From NCBI RefSeq assembly GCF_001544515.1, contig NZ_FCOL02000001.1, positions 1-64,000 on the forward strand: a DNA stretch of 64,000 nucleotides, in the 5' to 3' direction. Origin of the DNA: Caballeronia terrestris. GTDB taxonomy: Bacteria > Pseudomonadota > Gammaproteobacteria > Burkholderiales > Burkholderiaceae. Shown piece after piece: positions 9,484 through 17,603 of the stretch. The translations under genes were made by a program, and so were the position numbers. Position 1 is the stretch's first letter. Each line of letters starts with the position of its first letter. The notes beneath the pieces were generated by a model. The model was not told the origin of the DNA. It made no database searches and saw only the letters and a list, made by a program, of their open reading frames with translations.

Positions 9484-10425
9484 TCAGATGGTGCGGACGT
9501 AATCCGGTGCCGCATGCAGGTCGCAATTGCGTCCCGCCTTGGCGAGCTGGCCGGGCACGTCGTGCCCGACGAGCGCGGGCAACGCGCGCGAGAGTTCGAT
9601 CAGCTTCGGCAAATCGATGCCGGTCGGAATGCTCATCTCGTCGCACAGGTTCACGAGGTCTTCGGTGCAGATGTTGCCCGATGCACCGGGCGCGAACGGA
9701 CATCCACCGAGACCGCCAAGCGCCGCATCGAAGCGTCGCGCGCCGGCATCGTAGGCGGCGAGCACGTTCGCGAGACCCAGGCCGCGCGTGTTGTGAAAGT
9801 GCAGCGTGAGCGCGTCGGCACTCACACGTTCGAGCACGCGCGCGACGAGCCGCGCGACCTGTCGCGGATTCGCCATGCCGGTCGTGTCGGCGAGCGTGAT
9901 GCCCTGCATGCCCATCTCGCGATACGTATCGACGATATCGAGCACGCGCGCCTCGTCGATGCGTCCTTCGAACGGGCAGCCGAACGCCGTCGCGACGGTC
10001 GCGTTGAGGCTCACCGTGGCGCCCTTCACGAGGCGCACGATATCGCCGAAGCCCGCGAGCGATGCCTCGCAACTCATGCGCATGTTCGCGCGGTTGTGCG
10101 TCTGACTCGCGGACATCACGAGGTTGAGTTCGTCGGCGTGAGCGGCGAGCGCGCGCTCGGCGCCCTTCGCGTTCGGGATCAGCGCGACGTAGATTACGCC
10201 CGGACGGCGGCCGATGCGGTTGAAGACTTCGTCGCCGTCGCGCAATGCGGGGATCGCCTTGGGCGACACGAACGAACCCGCTTCGATGCGCGTGAAGCCG
10301 CACGCGGAGAGGTTGTCGATCAGCGCGACCTTGTCGTCGGTCTCGACCCACGTCGGCTCGATCTGCAAGCCGTCGCGCGGCGCCACTTCCTGAACGATCA
10401 GTCGATGCGAATAGTCACGGCTCAT
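9484..10425 (-). CDS. Hydroxymethylglutaryl-CoA lyase family enzyme
   Basis: The 313-residue TIM-barrel protein carries the metal- and substrate-binding block EVAPRDGLQ (13-21), the HFHNTRG metal motif (209-215) and the active-site Cys loop GGCPFAPGASGN (240-251). All three mark true HMG-CoA lyase, which cleaves (S)-3-hydroxy-3-methylglutaryl-CoA to acetyl-CoA and acetoacetate. The start codon overlaps the stop of the upstream CoA transferase by 4 bases (ATGA), so the two are translationally coupled. No leucine-degradation genes (isovaleryl-CoA dehydrogenase, methylcrotonyl-CoA carboxylase) lie nearby, which argues that this copy serves a dedicated pathway for an imported acid rather than leucine. 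A related substrate such as a citramalyl-type CoA ester is possible. Confidence 0.9.
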   Translation of the reverse strand: MSRDYSHRLIVQEVAPRDGLQIEPTWVETDDKVALIDNLSACGFTRIEAGSFVSPKAIPALRDGDEVFNRIGRRPGVIYVALIPNAKGAERALAAHADELNLVMSASQTHNRANMRMSCEASLAGFGDIVRLVKGATVSLNATVATAFGCPFEGRIDEARVLDIVDTYREMGMQGITLADTTGMANPRQVARLVARVLERVSADALTLHFHNTRGLGLANVLAAYDAGARRFDAALGGLGGCPFAPGASGNICTEDLVNLCDEMSIPTGIDLPKLIELSRALPALVGHDVPGQLAKAGRNCDLHAAPDYVRTI

Positions 10426-11615
10426 TGCACCGCTCCTTCGGCGCGCAGGCGCTCGACGTCGGTTGCATCGAAGCCGAGCGAAGCCAGCACGTCGCTCGTG
10501 TGTTCGCCGAGCGTCGGGCCTTGCCAGTGGACTTCGCCCGGTGTATCGGAGAGCTTCGGCACGATGCCCGGCATCTTCACCGACGCCCCGCCCGGCAGAC
10601 TCGCGTTCAAGAGCATCTGGCGCGCCTGGTAGTGCGGATCGGCAACGATGTCCGCCACTGAATAGATGCGCCCCGAAGGCACTTCCTCGCGTTCGAGAAT
10701 GGCGAGCACGTCGTCGATCGAATGATGCGTGGTCCACGCGGTGATCGCCTCGTCGAGCATCGCGCTTTGCAGCGCGCGGCCGTCGTTGCGGGCGAGCGCG
10801 GGATCGTCGGCGAGATCGGGGCGGCCGATCACATGCATCAGCCGCTTATAGATCGGATCGCTGTTGCCCGCGATCACGACGAAGCCGCCGTCCTCCGTGC
10901 GATACGTGTTCGACGGCGCGATGCCCGGCAGCGCGCCGCCGCTCCTTTCGCGCACATGGCCGAGCAGGTCGTATTCGGGCACGAGGCTTTCCATCAGGTT
11001 GAAGACGCTCTCGACGAGCGAGACATCGACCACTTGCCCTTCGCCCTGCCCGGTCTTCACGCGCAGCACCGACATCAGCGCGCCGATCACGCCGTGCAGC
11101 GACGCGAGCGAATCGCCGAGACTCACGCCGACGCGCGCCGGCAGGCCTTCTTCGTCGCCCGTCGTATAGCGGATGCCGCCCATCGCCTCGCCGATCGCGC
11201 CGAAGCCCGGCCGGTCGCGATACGGACCCGACTGGCCGTAGCCGGAGATGCGTACCATCGTGAGCTTCGGGTTGATCGCGTGCAGCACGTCCCAGCCGAT
11301 GCCGAGCTTTTCCAGCGCACCCGGCCGCAGGTTTTCGATGACGATGTCGGCATCCGCTGCGAGTTTCTTCACGACATCGATGCCATCGGGCGACTTCAGG
11401 TTCACGCACACCGATTTCTTGTTGCGCGACTGGAGATACCACCAGAGCGACGTCCCTTCATGCAGCTTTCGCCATTTGCGAAGGGGATCGCCCGTATTGG
11501 GCGCCTCGATCTTGATGACTTCCGCACCGAATTCCGCGAGCATGCGCGCGGCAAATGGCGCGGCGATCAGCGTTCCGATCTCGATGACCTTGATGCCCTG
11601 AAGGGGTCCGCTCAT
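10422..11615 (-). CDS. CaiB/BaiF family (class III) CoA transferase
   Basis: The 397-residue protein shows the class III CoA-transferase pattern: N-terminal GIKVIEIGT, AEVIKIE near 31-37, the SRNKKSV motif at 63-69, and a catalytic Asp at about residue 168 in the VSLGDSL context (Asp169 in formyl-CoA transferase). These enzymes move CoA between carboxylic acids through an aspartyl-CoA thioester. Here it probably activates the acid brought in by the MFS transporter before cleavage by the coupled lyase. AAAGGAGAC stands a few bases before the ATG at 11615. The CoA donor, probably succinyl-CoA, is not determined by sequence. Confidence 0.92.
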   Translation of the reverse strand: MSGPLQGIKVIEIGTLIAAPFAARMLAEFGAEVIKIEAPNTGDPLRKWRKLHEGTSLWWYLQSRNKKSVCVNLKSPDGIDVVKKLAADADIVIENLRPGALEKLGIGWDVLHAINPKLTMVRISGYGQSGPYRDRPGFGAIGEAMGGIRYTTGDEEGLPARVGVSLGDSLASLHGVIGALMSVLRVKTGQGEGQVVDVSLVESVFNLMESLVPEYDLLGHVRERSGGALPGIAPSNTYRTEDGGFVVIAGNSDPIYKRLMHVIGRPDLADDPALARNDGRALQSAMLDEAITAWTTHHSIDDVLAILEREEVPSGRIYSVADIVADPHYQARQMLLNASLPGGASVKMPGIVPKLSDTPGEVHWQGPTLGEHTSDVLASLGFDATDVERLRAEGAVQ

Positions 11616-11732
11616 GGTGCCTGTCTCCTTTATGTACCGAATTGGTTTGCCATGGGAGCAGACTAAGAGCGGCGCGCGGCGGTGTCCAACCGCATTTCGG
11701 CAAGGACCGTTCGCAGATCGCGAACGCTCTTG

Positions 11733-12653
11733 TCAGGCGGCATTCGCCTCGACGGTGCGCAGGTGGTCGAACAGCAGGCGGCTGACGGGCGAGAGCGCGC
11801 TTTCGTCGCGTACGACGATGATGAGACTGCGTTCGGCCCAGTCTTCGTCGAGCGTCACGGCGGTGAGGCCGAGCGGGCGGCCGAGCGCCCGAAATACGTC
11901 GAACGGCAGGACGCCCACGCCCATGCCGGCCTGCACCATGCGGCAGACGGCATCGAAGCCGGGCACGTGGATGCGTAGCCGGAGCGCACGGCCCGCCTGC
12001 CGCGCGGCGAGATGCGTGCGCATGTTGATCGAGCTTGCCGAGTGCAGGCCGACGTGGTCACTATCGAGCGTTTCCGCGAAGCGAATGCGTTCGCGGTTCG
12101 CGAGCGCGTGGTCGCTGCGCATCACGATCACGAGGCGGTCGTGGCGATAGTGGGTCGCCTGGAGGCCGCGCGTGTCGGCATCGCCGGAACAGATGCCGAG
12201 GTCCGCGAGACTGTCCGCCACCGCCTCGATGATGCCGCCGCTCGGCCGCTCCTCCAGGTCGATCTTGATCTGATCGTGGACCGAGAGGAACGCGCGCAGG
12301 TCTTCCGGCAGGAACTCGACGATTGCGGAGAGGTTTGCCATCATCCGCACGTAGCCGCGCACGCCGGTCGCGTGCTCGGCCAGTTCGATGCCGATGTTCT
12401 CGATGTCACGCAACACGCGGCGCGCGTGGTGCAGCAGCGTCTCGCCGGCGGGCGTGAGGTCCATGCCGCGCGCCTTGCGCTCGAAGAGGACAGCGCCGAC
12501 GGCCTGTTCCAGTTCGAGCAGCCGCTTGCTCGCTGCGGAGACCGCGATCGCCTCGCGCTCCGCTGCGCGTGTCAGGGTGCCTTCCTCGAAAATCGCGAGG
12601 AAGAGTTGCAGTGTCGTGAGGTCGAGGCGGCGGAGGAGGTTTTTGGCGGGCAT
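11733..12653 (-). CDS. LysR-family transcriptional regulator
   Basis: This 306-residue protein has an N-terminal winged helix-turn-helix (about residues 9-68, LTTLQLFLAIFEEGTLTRAA onward) and a C-terminal periplasmic-binding-like effector domain. It lies upstream of the CoA-transferase/lyase/transporter genes on the same strand, separated by 117 bases, so it probably regulates them and itself, with the imported acid or its CoA ester as inducer. A 10-bp inverted repeat just upstream (12686-12726) is a candidate autoregulatory site. The start at 12653 has only a weak ribosome-binding site. Confidence 0.9.
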   Translation of the reverse strand: MPAKNLLRRLDLTTLQLFLAIFEEGTLTRAAEREAIAVSAASKRLLELEQAVGAVLFERKARGMDLTPAGETLLHHARRVLRDIENIGIELAEHATGVRGYVRMMANLSAIVEFLPEDLRAFLSVHDQIKIDLEERPSGGIIEAVADSLADLGICSGDADTRGLQATHYRHDRLVIVMRSDHALANRERIRFAETLDSDHVGLHSASSINMRTHLAARQAGRALRLRIHVPGFDAVCRMVQAGMGVGVLPFDVFRALGRPLGLTAVTLDEDWAERSLIIVVRDESALSPVSRLLFDHLRTVEANAA

Positions 12654-12685
12654 GGGGATATTGTGACTTGAATGCGGCGAGCGGC

Positions 12686-12726
12686 CGTGTATACGATTTG
12701 CGTCGTGTTCACGTTACGTATACACG
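12686..12726. promoter_or_regulatory. Inverted repeat upstream of the LysR gene
   Basis: CGTGTATACG (12686-12695) and CGTATACACG (12717-12726) are perfect reverse complements with a 21-base spacer, so two GTATAC cores lie about three helical turns apart. The position, 33-73 bases upstream of the LysR start, fits a regulator site. Confidence 0.4.
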
Positions 12727-12767
12727 CGATAAAACCTGAAGAAACGCGCCGACACACACCGCAGGCC

Positions 12768-13157
12768 CTACCCCCGCGCATACTTGAACGTCCCCTGCGC
12801 GCTCGCGATGAGCAGCCTGTCATCGATCCACGCCTCCCCACGGCAAAAGTAGATCGATCGTCCCTGCCGTTCGAGAAACCCCTTCGCGACGACCTTCTCC
12901 CCCAATCCGCGATCGAGGTAATTCACCGTCAGCGACAGCGTGAACGCATGCAACGGCGTGTCGCCTTCGGTATGCAGCCCCGCATATCCGCAAGCCGCAT
13001 CGAGCAGCGTCGCGATCGCGCCGCCTTGCAGCGTGCGCTGCCGGTTCAGATGCGCGGCGAGCACCGGCATCGTGAACTCGGCGTAGCCCGCGCGCCAGCC
13101 AGTGAGCGTCGCGCCGAGTGATTCGAGGAACGGGTTGTCGAGATCGAGTTGCGCCAT
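12768..13157 (-). CDS. PaaI-family hotdog thioesterase
   Basis: The 129-residue protein is a single hotdog domain of the PaaI/YigI thioesterase type. The helix after LQGGAIATLLDAACGYAG (from about residue 43) holds the usual GG and catalytic acidic residue, and the middle strand SLTVNYLDRG matches the family. These enzymes hydrolyse acyl- or aryl-CoA thioesters in the cytoplasm. It stands alone and is not obviously part of the CoA cassette on its left, although it could relieve CoA trapping there. GGAGAAGG is well placed before the ATG at 13157. Substrate is not predictable. Confidence 0.85.
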   Translation of the reverse strand: MAQLDLDNPFLESLGATLTGWRAGYAEFTMPVLAAHLNRQRTLQGGAIATLLDAACGYAGLHTEGDTPLHAFTLSLTVNYLDRGLGEKVVAKGFLERQGRSIYFCRGEAWIDDRLLIASAQGTFKYARG

Positions 13158-13339
13158 GTCCTTCTCCGATGTTCAAAACCGCCATGCTCCATCAGTTTCC
13201 CAATACCCGCCAGAGCGCCCATCGACTGGCGGCGAAACCGGCCGTCGGTCATACTGACGGCGGACTTCGCAGCGGCCGGTGCCTTCACCGCGCTTACAGT
13301 CGACACACCGCCTCATGGCGCGCGAAAACGGAGAACAAC

Positions 13340-14056
13340 ATGTCGAGGCTACTGCGCCACGCGCTTGCAATGATCCTGCTCGTCGCGAGCGTTGGCGTCA
13401 CGGCCACCGCGCACGCCGACGAACTGAAACGCGTGCTCGCGTTCGGCGACTCGCTCACGTGGGGCGCGCAGCCAACGAAGCAAGGCAAGCTCAAGCGCCT
13501 CCCCACCGCCGAGCGCTGGCCCATCGCGATGCAGACGGCGCTCGGCAAAGGCTACGTCGTGACCGAGGAAGGCCTGAACGGCCGCACGATTGATATTCCC
13601 AACGGCCCCACGCAACAGCCGTCGCTCGATGGCAGCGAAGCGCTCCCCGGCATTCTCGCGCGCGGCCAGCCGTTCGACGTCGTCGTGATCATGCTCGGCA
13701 GCAACGACGTCAATCCGCAATACGACCGCACGCCCGCTCGCATCGCCGAAGGCATGGGCAAGCTCGTGCGGATGGTGCGGGACATGCACGGCGGCATCAG
13801 CACGCTAGGCGAAAGCCCGAAGGTGCTGGTCGTCGCTCCGCCGCCGCTCGCGGAAAATCCGTGGTCCACCGCCGACGACAAATCGAGGGAACTCGCGAGC
13901 GCTTACGCCAAGATCGCGGAGGAGCAGCACGTCGAATTTTTCGATGCGGGCACCGTCATCAAGACCGACGGCGTCGACGGCGTGCATCTCAGCGGCGCGA
14001 CGCAACAGAAGCTTGGCCGCGCGCTCGCTGAAAAGGTGCGATCGATGGCGCAATAA
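13340..14056 (+). CDS. Exported SGNH/GDSL hydrolase (arylesterase type)
   Basis: The 238-residue precursor has a Sec signal peptide (hydrophobic 7-20, probable cut after AHA at 24-26). The mature protein carries SGNH block I, GDSLTWG from residue 36, block III GSND, and the C-terminal catalytic Asp/His in DGVHL. It is therefore a periplasmic or secreted esterase of the TesA/arylesterase group acting on short acyl or aryl esters. GGAGAA precedes the ATG at 13340; a longer upstream frame is not needed. It is convergent with the DUF4148 gene, with a shared hairpin at 14059-14079. Confidence 0.9.
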   Translation: MSRLLRHALAMILLVASVGVTATAHADELKRVLAFGDSLTWGAQPTKQGKLKRLPTAERWPIAMQTALGKGYVVTEEGLNGRTIDIPNGPTQQPSLDGSEALPGILARGQPFDVVVIMLGSNDVNPQYDRTPARIAEGMGKLVRMVRDMHGGISTLGESPKVLVVAPPPLAENPWSTADDKSRELASAYAKIAEEQHVEFFDAGTVIKTDGVDGVHLSGATQQKLGRALAEKVRSMAQ

Positions 14057-14058
14057 AA

Positions 14059-14079
14059 AGACCCGCACGCAGCGGGTCT
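14059..14079 (-). terminator. Rho-independent terminator
   Basis: AGACCCGC (14059-14066) pairs with GCGGGTCT (14072-14079). On the minus strand it is followed by TTTTTATTG, so it ends the DUF4148 transcript and may also slow the convergent esterase transcript. Confidence 0.75.
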
Positions 14080-14104
14080 CTTGCACTTCAGCCACGATAA
14101 AAAC

Positions 14105-14407
14105 TCAAGGCGCCGATGCCGCCGCGCCCTTCGCCGCCTTCTGCGCATCGACCTTGCGCTGCGCGTCCTGGATATTCTGCGGATAATTTTGCTGATCGCC
14201 GCCCGGCTGATAGCCCTGCTTTTCGAGTTCCTTCAGCTCGGCGTTCTTCTTCGCCCGCGCGGCCTTGCGCTGCGCCTTGCGCGCTTCCTTCGACGTGGAC
14301 GCGGCGACATCGGGCGCCGCGGTTTGCGCCATCGCGACGGGCGCCCATGCCAGACCGACGCCAATCGATAATGCGAAAGCTGCTGTAACGACGCGAATGT
14401 GGGACAT
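14105..14407 (-). CDS. DUF4148 family exported protein
   Basis: The 100-residue precursor begins with a signal peptide (hydrophobic core about 8-26, AMA-Q cut near 27). A basic Lys/Ala-rich segment follows, then the DUF4148 motif: an ELKELEKQGYQPG-like block and NYPQNIQDAQRKV. The family is abundant in Burkholderiaceae, often in several paralogues per genome, and its function is not established. A second member lies at 29019 in this window, with the same Tyr-Pro-x-Asn-(I/L)-Q-x-AQR core. The start at 14407 was chosen because it gives a complete signal peptide. Confidence 0.85.
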   Translation of the reverse strand: MSHIRVVTAAFALSIGVGLAWAPVAMAQTAAPDVAASTSKEARKAQRKAARAKKNAELKELEKQGYQPGGDQQNYPQNIQDAQRKVDAQKAAKGAAASAP

Positions 14408-14615
14408 GACGAACTCTCCAAGGAAGACCGCGTTGTTTTCGATTCGCCGATACCGACGGATACCTAGCGCTGTTCGCATGTCATGCGCTCCGTGGGTTCG
14501 GCGTGTTTTGGCCCTCGCGCATCGTTCTTGAACGGAATCGGCGCGTCCGGTACGTGAAGATAACGCGCTTTGGGTTTCGACGCTGCGTAGCCGCCTCAAA
14601 CGCCACCCGCGAATG

Positions 14616-15080
14616 TCAGTCGCGTTTCAGTCGCAGATCGAGCGCGAGGAACGCGAACGTCGCGAGCTTGCCGATACATTCGACGCCCGAGAGCATCGCG
14701 AGCCACGGCGAATGTCCGTATTCGACGGGAATCTCCGGGGCCATCGCGAGCACGCTCATCAGGCAGATGAAGAGCAGCACGTATTTCGCGGCACGCCGTC
14801 CCGTCAGCGCGAGTCCGACGGTGACGAAGAGCAGCGTCTTCGATACGAGCACGGCGGCGATTTCCTCGCCGCTCGTCATCGCGGCGCCGGCGGCGCTGCC
14901 GGTGAGATCGATTTCCCACGGCACTTCGATCAGCGACCACGCGACGACAAAACACGCCGATACCGCGACGCAACGCCCGAGCCGCCGCGCATCGAGCGGC
15001 AAATCGAACAACGCACGCTTGCGCGCGAACGTACCGACGTGGCCGATGGGCCGATCGTCGTCGGGAGTGAGGGGGTTCAT
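14616..15080 (-). CDS. Small multi-pass membrane protein, unknown function
   Basis: The 154-residue protein has a short hydrophilic N-terminus, then four hydrophobic segments (about residues 33-54, 74-94, 97-117 and 125-146). I recognise no family motif. It could be a DUF-type inner-membrane protein. The start at 15080 (MNPLTPDDD) is preferred over a longer frame because the upstream extension has noncoding composition. Confidence 0.6.
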   Translation of the reverse strand: MNPLTPDDDRPIGHVGTFARKRALFDLPLDARRLGRCVAVSACFVVAWSLIEVPWEIDLTGSAAGAAMTSGEEIAAVLVSKTLLFVTVGLALTGRRAAKYVLLFICLMSVLAMAPEIPVEYGHSPWLAMLSGVECIGKLATFAFLALDLRLKRD

Positions 15081-15307
15081 CGTCGGGCCTTGCCGCGGGC
15101 GGGCACGGCGGCGGCCCACGTGCATGCGTTGCGTTGATCGAAGCCAATTGTTGTCATGTTTGTCATTTGCGTTCCCCCCGTATTGAACCCAGCGTAGGTG
15201 ACCAAAAAAGCGAACTCCATCCGGCAAAGCTCGGTTCGCGAGCGATGTATCGCTTCGTGATCCTTGGCGAACGCGCGCGTGTATGGCGCGCGCGTCGCAA
15301 TAAGAGA

Positions 15308-15339
15308 AAACGCGTGTCGCACTTAAGCGACACGCGTTT
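15308..15339 (-). terminator. Strong hairpin downstream of the PHB-depolymerase-like gene
   Basis: A 13-bp perfect stem (15308-15320 with 15327-15339) around a 6-base loop ends in TTTT on the minus strand, 30 bases after the stop of the esterase gene. Confidence 0.8.
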
Positions 15340-15368
15340 GGTGGACAGAGACTGGACGAGAGACGCGG

Positions 15369-16451
15369 TCAGTGCGTGCGCGGATGAGCGAGGAAGAAGC
15401 GCATCATTTCGGCGCTGGCGTCGGGGCCGGCGGGGTCGGTGTAGGTGCCGCGTGCGCTACCGCCCGCCCATGCGTGCGAGGCGCCGTGGATCGTCCACAG
15501 TTCGGCATCGACGCCGCGTTCCGACTTCAACCGCTTGACCGTGCACGAGCGGCGTCCGGCTTGCGACTCAGGCGCGTGGCCCGGCGTCGTATCGGCGTTG
15601 AAACCGCGCACGACGTCCATCGCGTTCGACGGATTCACCGTCTGATCCGCATCGCCGTGAAAGACGATCAGCGGACGCTTCGGCGTATCCGGCATCGCGG
15701 CGCGACGCGCCTTCGCGCCGCGTCCCTTGCCGCCGCGCATCGCCGCGAGGGCCGACGGCAAGTCGTGCGCGGTGCGATCCGCGAGGCCGGAATGCACGCC
15801 GGCCGCCGCGTACAGCTCGGGGTAGGCGCGGATCATGATCGCCGCCATCGCTCCACCCGCCGACAACCCCGCGATATACACGCGATCCGGGTCCACGCGA
15901 TGGCCCGCCATCACGTCGCGCGTGATACCCGCGATCAACGACGGTTCGCCCTTGCCCGATTCCTGGTCGTCCGGCTTGAACCAGTTCCAGCATTTCGACG
16001 GATTCGCGTGCTGCGGCTGAATCGGATACACGACGATGCAGTTGTGCCGCTCGGCGAGCGCGTTCATCTGCGTGCCCGCAGCGAAATCGTTGGCGTCCTG
16101 CGTGCAGCCATGCAGCATCACGACGAGCGGCAGCGGTTCGTTCCGATACCCCGCCGGCACATACAGCCGATAGTCGCGCATGCCCGCGGCGTTCGCGTAG
16201 GAATGCGTGGTGAAGTGTCCGCGATCTTCTACTTCGGTTTGAGCCGGAGCCGGCGCGCGCTTGAATGCCTTCGCAGCGGGTGCGGGCATGGGCGCCGCAT
16301 GCACCTCGGCAGCCGCTTCGTTCACGACATCGTCGATTTCCTCGCCGCGCAACGCACGCTGGATCGCGTCCGTTGCTTCGGTGGGGTTGCCGTTGCGCAA
16401 GAGTGCCATGACCTTGTGCATCGACTTCATAAAGCCTTCGTTCATATTCAT
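15369..16451 (-). CDS. PHB-depolymerase-family esterase (LpqC-like)
   Basis: The 360-residue alpha/beta hydrolase has its catalytic domain from about residue 80. The oxyanion strand VVMLHGCTQDANDF (110-123) and lipase box GLSAGG with Ser197 are typical of esterase-PHB depolymerase domains. Asp in HGDADQTVN and His in HGASHAW complete the triad. The first 75 residues are Ala/Pro-rich with no recognisable signal peptide, so the enzyme may be cytoplasmic or exported by a non-Sec route. Such proteins cleave short polyhydroxyalkanoates, acetyl-xylan or feruloyl esters; the substrate here is unknown. The CopG-like gene lies 42 bases upstream on the same strand. Confidence 0.88.
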   Translation of the reverse strand: MNMNEGFMKSMHKVMALLRNGNPTEATDAIQRALRGEEIDDVVNEAAAEVHAAPMPAPAAKAFKRAPAPAQTEVEDRGHFTTHSYANAAGMRDYRLYVPAGYRNEPLPLVVMLHGCTQDANDFAAGTQMNALAERHNCIVVYPIQPQHANPSKCWNWFKPDDQESGKGEPSLIAGITRDVMAGHRVDPDRVYIAGLSAGGAMAAIMIRAYPELYAAAGVHSGLADRTAHDLPSALAAMRGGKGRGAKARRAAMPDTPKRPLIVFHGDADQTVNPSNAMDVVRGFNADTTPGHAPESQAGRRSCTVKRLKSERGVDAELWTIHGASHAWAGGSARGTYTDPAGPDASAEMMRFFLAHPRTH

Positions 16452-16493
16452 TGTTGTTCCCCGTTGTATGTTTAGGCGGCCAGGCGGCTGGCC

Positions 16494-16916
16494 TTAGCCG
16501 ATTCGACCGGCCAGCGCAGCCTTGACCGCGGGCGAAGCGTGAAACGCTCCGAGCACGACGATCGATTCGATCGTCGCCGATGCGAGTTCAGCGGAGACAT
16601 CTGCGGCGATGCTGGCGAGTCCGAGCACCTGAATGTTCAGGCGCTCGTTCGCCGCGAGTGCCGCTTCGAGATCGCGCTTCGAAAAATGCTGCAGACCGAG
16701 TACGAGTTCGCGGCGAACCACCGTCTCGTTGACCACTTGCGCGTGGATCGCAAGCTGATTGCGGATCGCCGTGCGGATCAGGTCGGTCCGGTTCGAGTAA
16801 AAGCCCTCTTCCACGAGCAAGTCGATCTGTCCTAAATCGACAGGACCCAGGTTGATCGTGATTTTTTCGCTCTCGCCGCCTTTCGGGCGCGGCGCTTCTA
16901 GCAGGGCTTTCGTCAT
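16494..16916 (-). CDS. CopG/ribbon-helix-helix type regulator
   Basis: The 140-residue protein has a predicted ribbon-helix-helix start (ITINLGPVDLGQIDLLVEEG, then FYSNRTDLIRTAIRNQL, about residues 19-55). The C-terminal half is rich in Leu, Ala and Ser and forms helices. This layout matches CopG-like DNA-binding proteins with an added C-terminal domain. It is followed after 42 bases by the PHB-depolymerase-like gene, so an operon is likely and it may control polyhydroxyalkanoate- or esterase-linked expression. The DNA target is unknown. Confidence 0.75.
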   Translation of the reverse strand: MTKALLEAPRPKGGESEKITINLGPVDLGQIDLLVEEGFYSNRTDLIRTAIRNQLAIHAQVVNETVVRRELVLGLQHFSKRDLEAALAANERLNIQVLGLASIAADVSAELASATIESIVVLGAFHASPAVKAALAGRIG

Positions 16917-17156
16917 CTCAAACCATCAAATTAACATCCAATGGGATGGTTATAGGCTGGTTTTTGACGTGAGTCAACCGGGGAATATGGGGCGCGTACG
17001 CGTGAAAACGCGCGCTTTCAAAGCGGAAATCGGAAGCGGAGAGAGCGGCCGAACGGCCTGAAGAGGACGCTGCGCGGTGCCCGGCAGGCCGTCATGGCTG
17101 CCGAATGCACACTGCGAGCGATCCGCTGAAAAGCGGGAGATGGGTCGATCAGTTAA

Positions 17157-17351
17157 TCAGTTGTAGCCGCGCACGACGCAGGTCGTTTGTCCTTCCTCGG
17201 CGTTTTCGCCCGCGAAACGTCCGCAAACTTCGGCGACATATTCCGGCTCGGCGCAAACCTGACTCGAATGATGGGAAATCGGTTGTTCGTCGCCGGCGGT
17301 GTCGGCGTCGTGCAGCCACGTTGCGATGTGCGCACGCGTGTGGATATCCAT
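17157..17351 (-). CDS. Small hypothetical protein, 64 residues
   Basis: The ATG at 17351 is preceded by GAGGAG at an ideal distance, which is the main support for this gene. The product is acidic with several His and two Cys and no membrane segment. It begins MDIHTRAHIATWLHDADTAGD and contains CAEPEYVAEVCG in the middle. I recognise no family. The two Cys and clustered His could bind metal, but this is speculation. Confidence 0.55.
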   Translation of the reverse strand: MDIHTRAHIATWLHDADTAGDEQPISHHSSQVCAEPEYVAEVCGRFAGENAEEGQTTCVVRGYN

Positions 17352-17544
17352 TTTTTACTCCTCGTGGAAGTTATGGAAGCTGTTGGCTTTCACCTTTAGA
17401 GTGCGCGCAGAAAAGCACGAACGCTCTAGTGGATTTCATCGATGGACGATTTCATAACGCTTGCATTTCGGTCATCTGCCGCTTCCTGTGCGTCGAGTGT
17501 TGCCCAAAACAGACACCGCGGATGCCTTTTTAGAACGAAAAAAA

Positions 17545-17564
17545 TGCCCGGACGATGCCGGGCA
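17545..17564 (-). terminator. Rho-independent terminator of the FAD oxidoreductase gene
   Basis: TGCCCGG (17545-17551) pairs with CCGGGCA (17558-17564). On the minus strand it is followed by a run of T (complement of 17538-17544), 40 bases after the stop at 17604. Confidence 0.8.
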
Positions 17565-17603
17565 AACGCTTACCGCCAAAGGGATTGCTTAAGTCGCGGT
17601 GCA

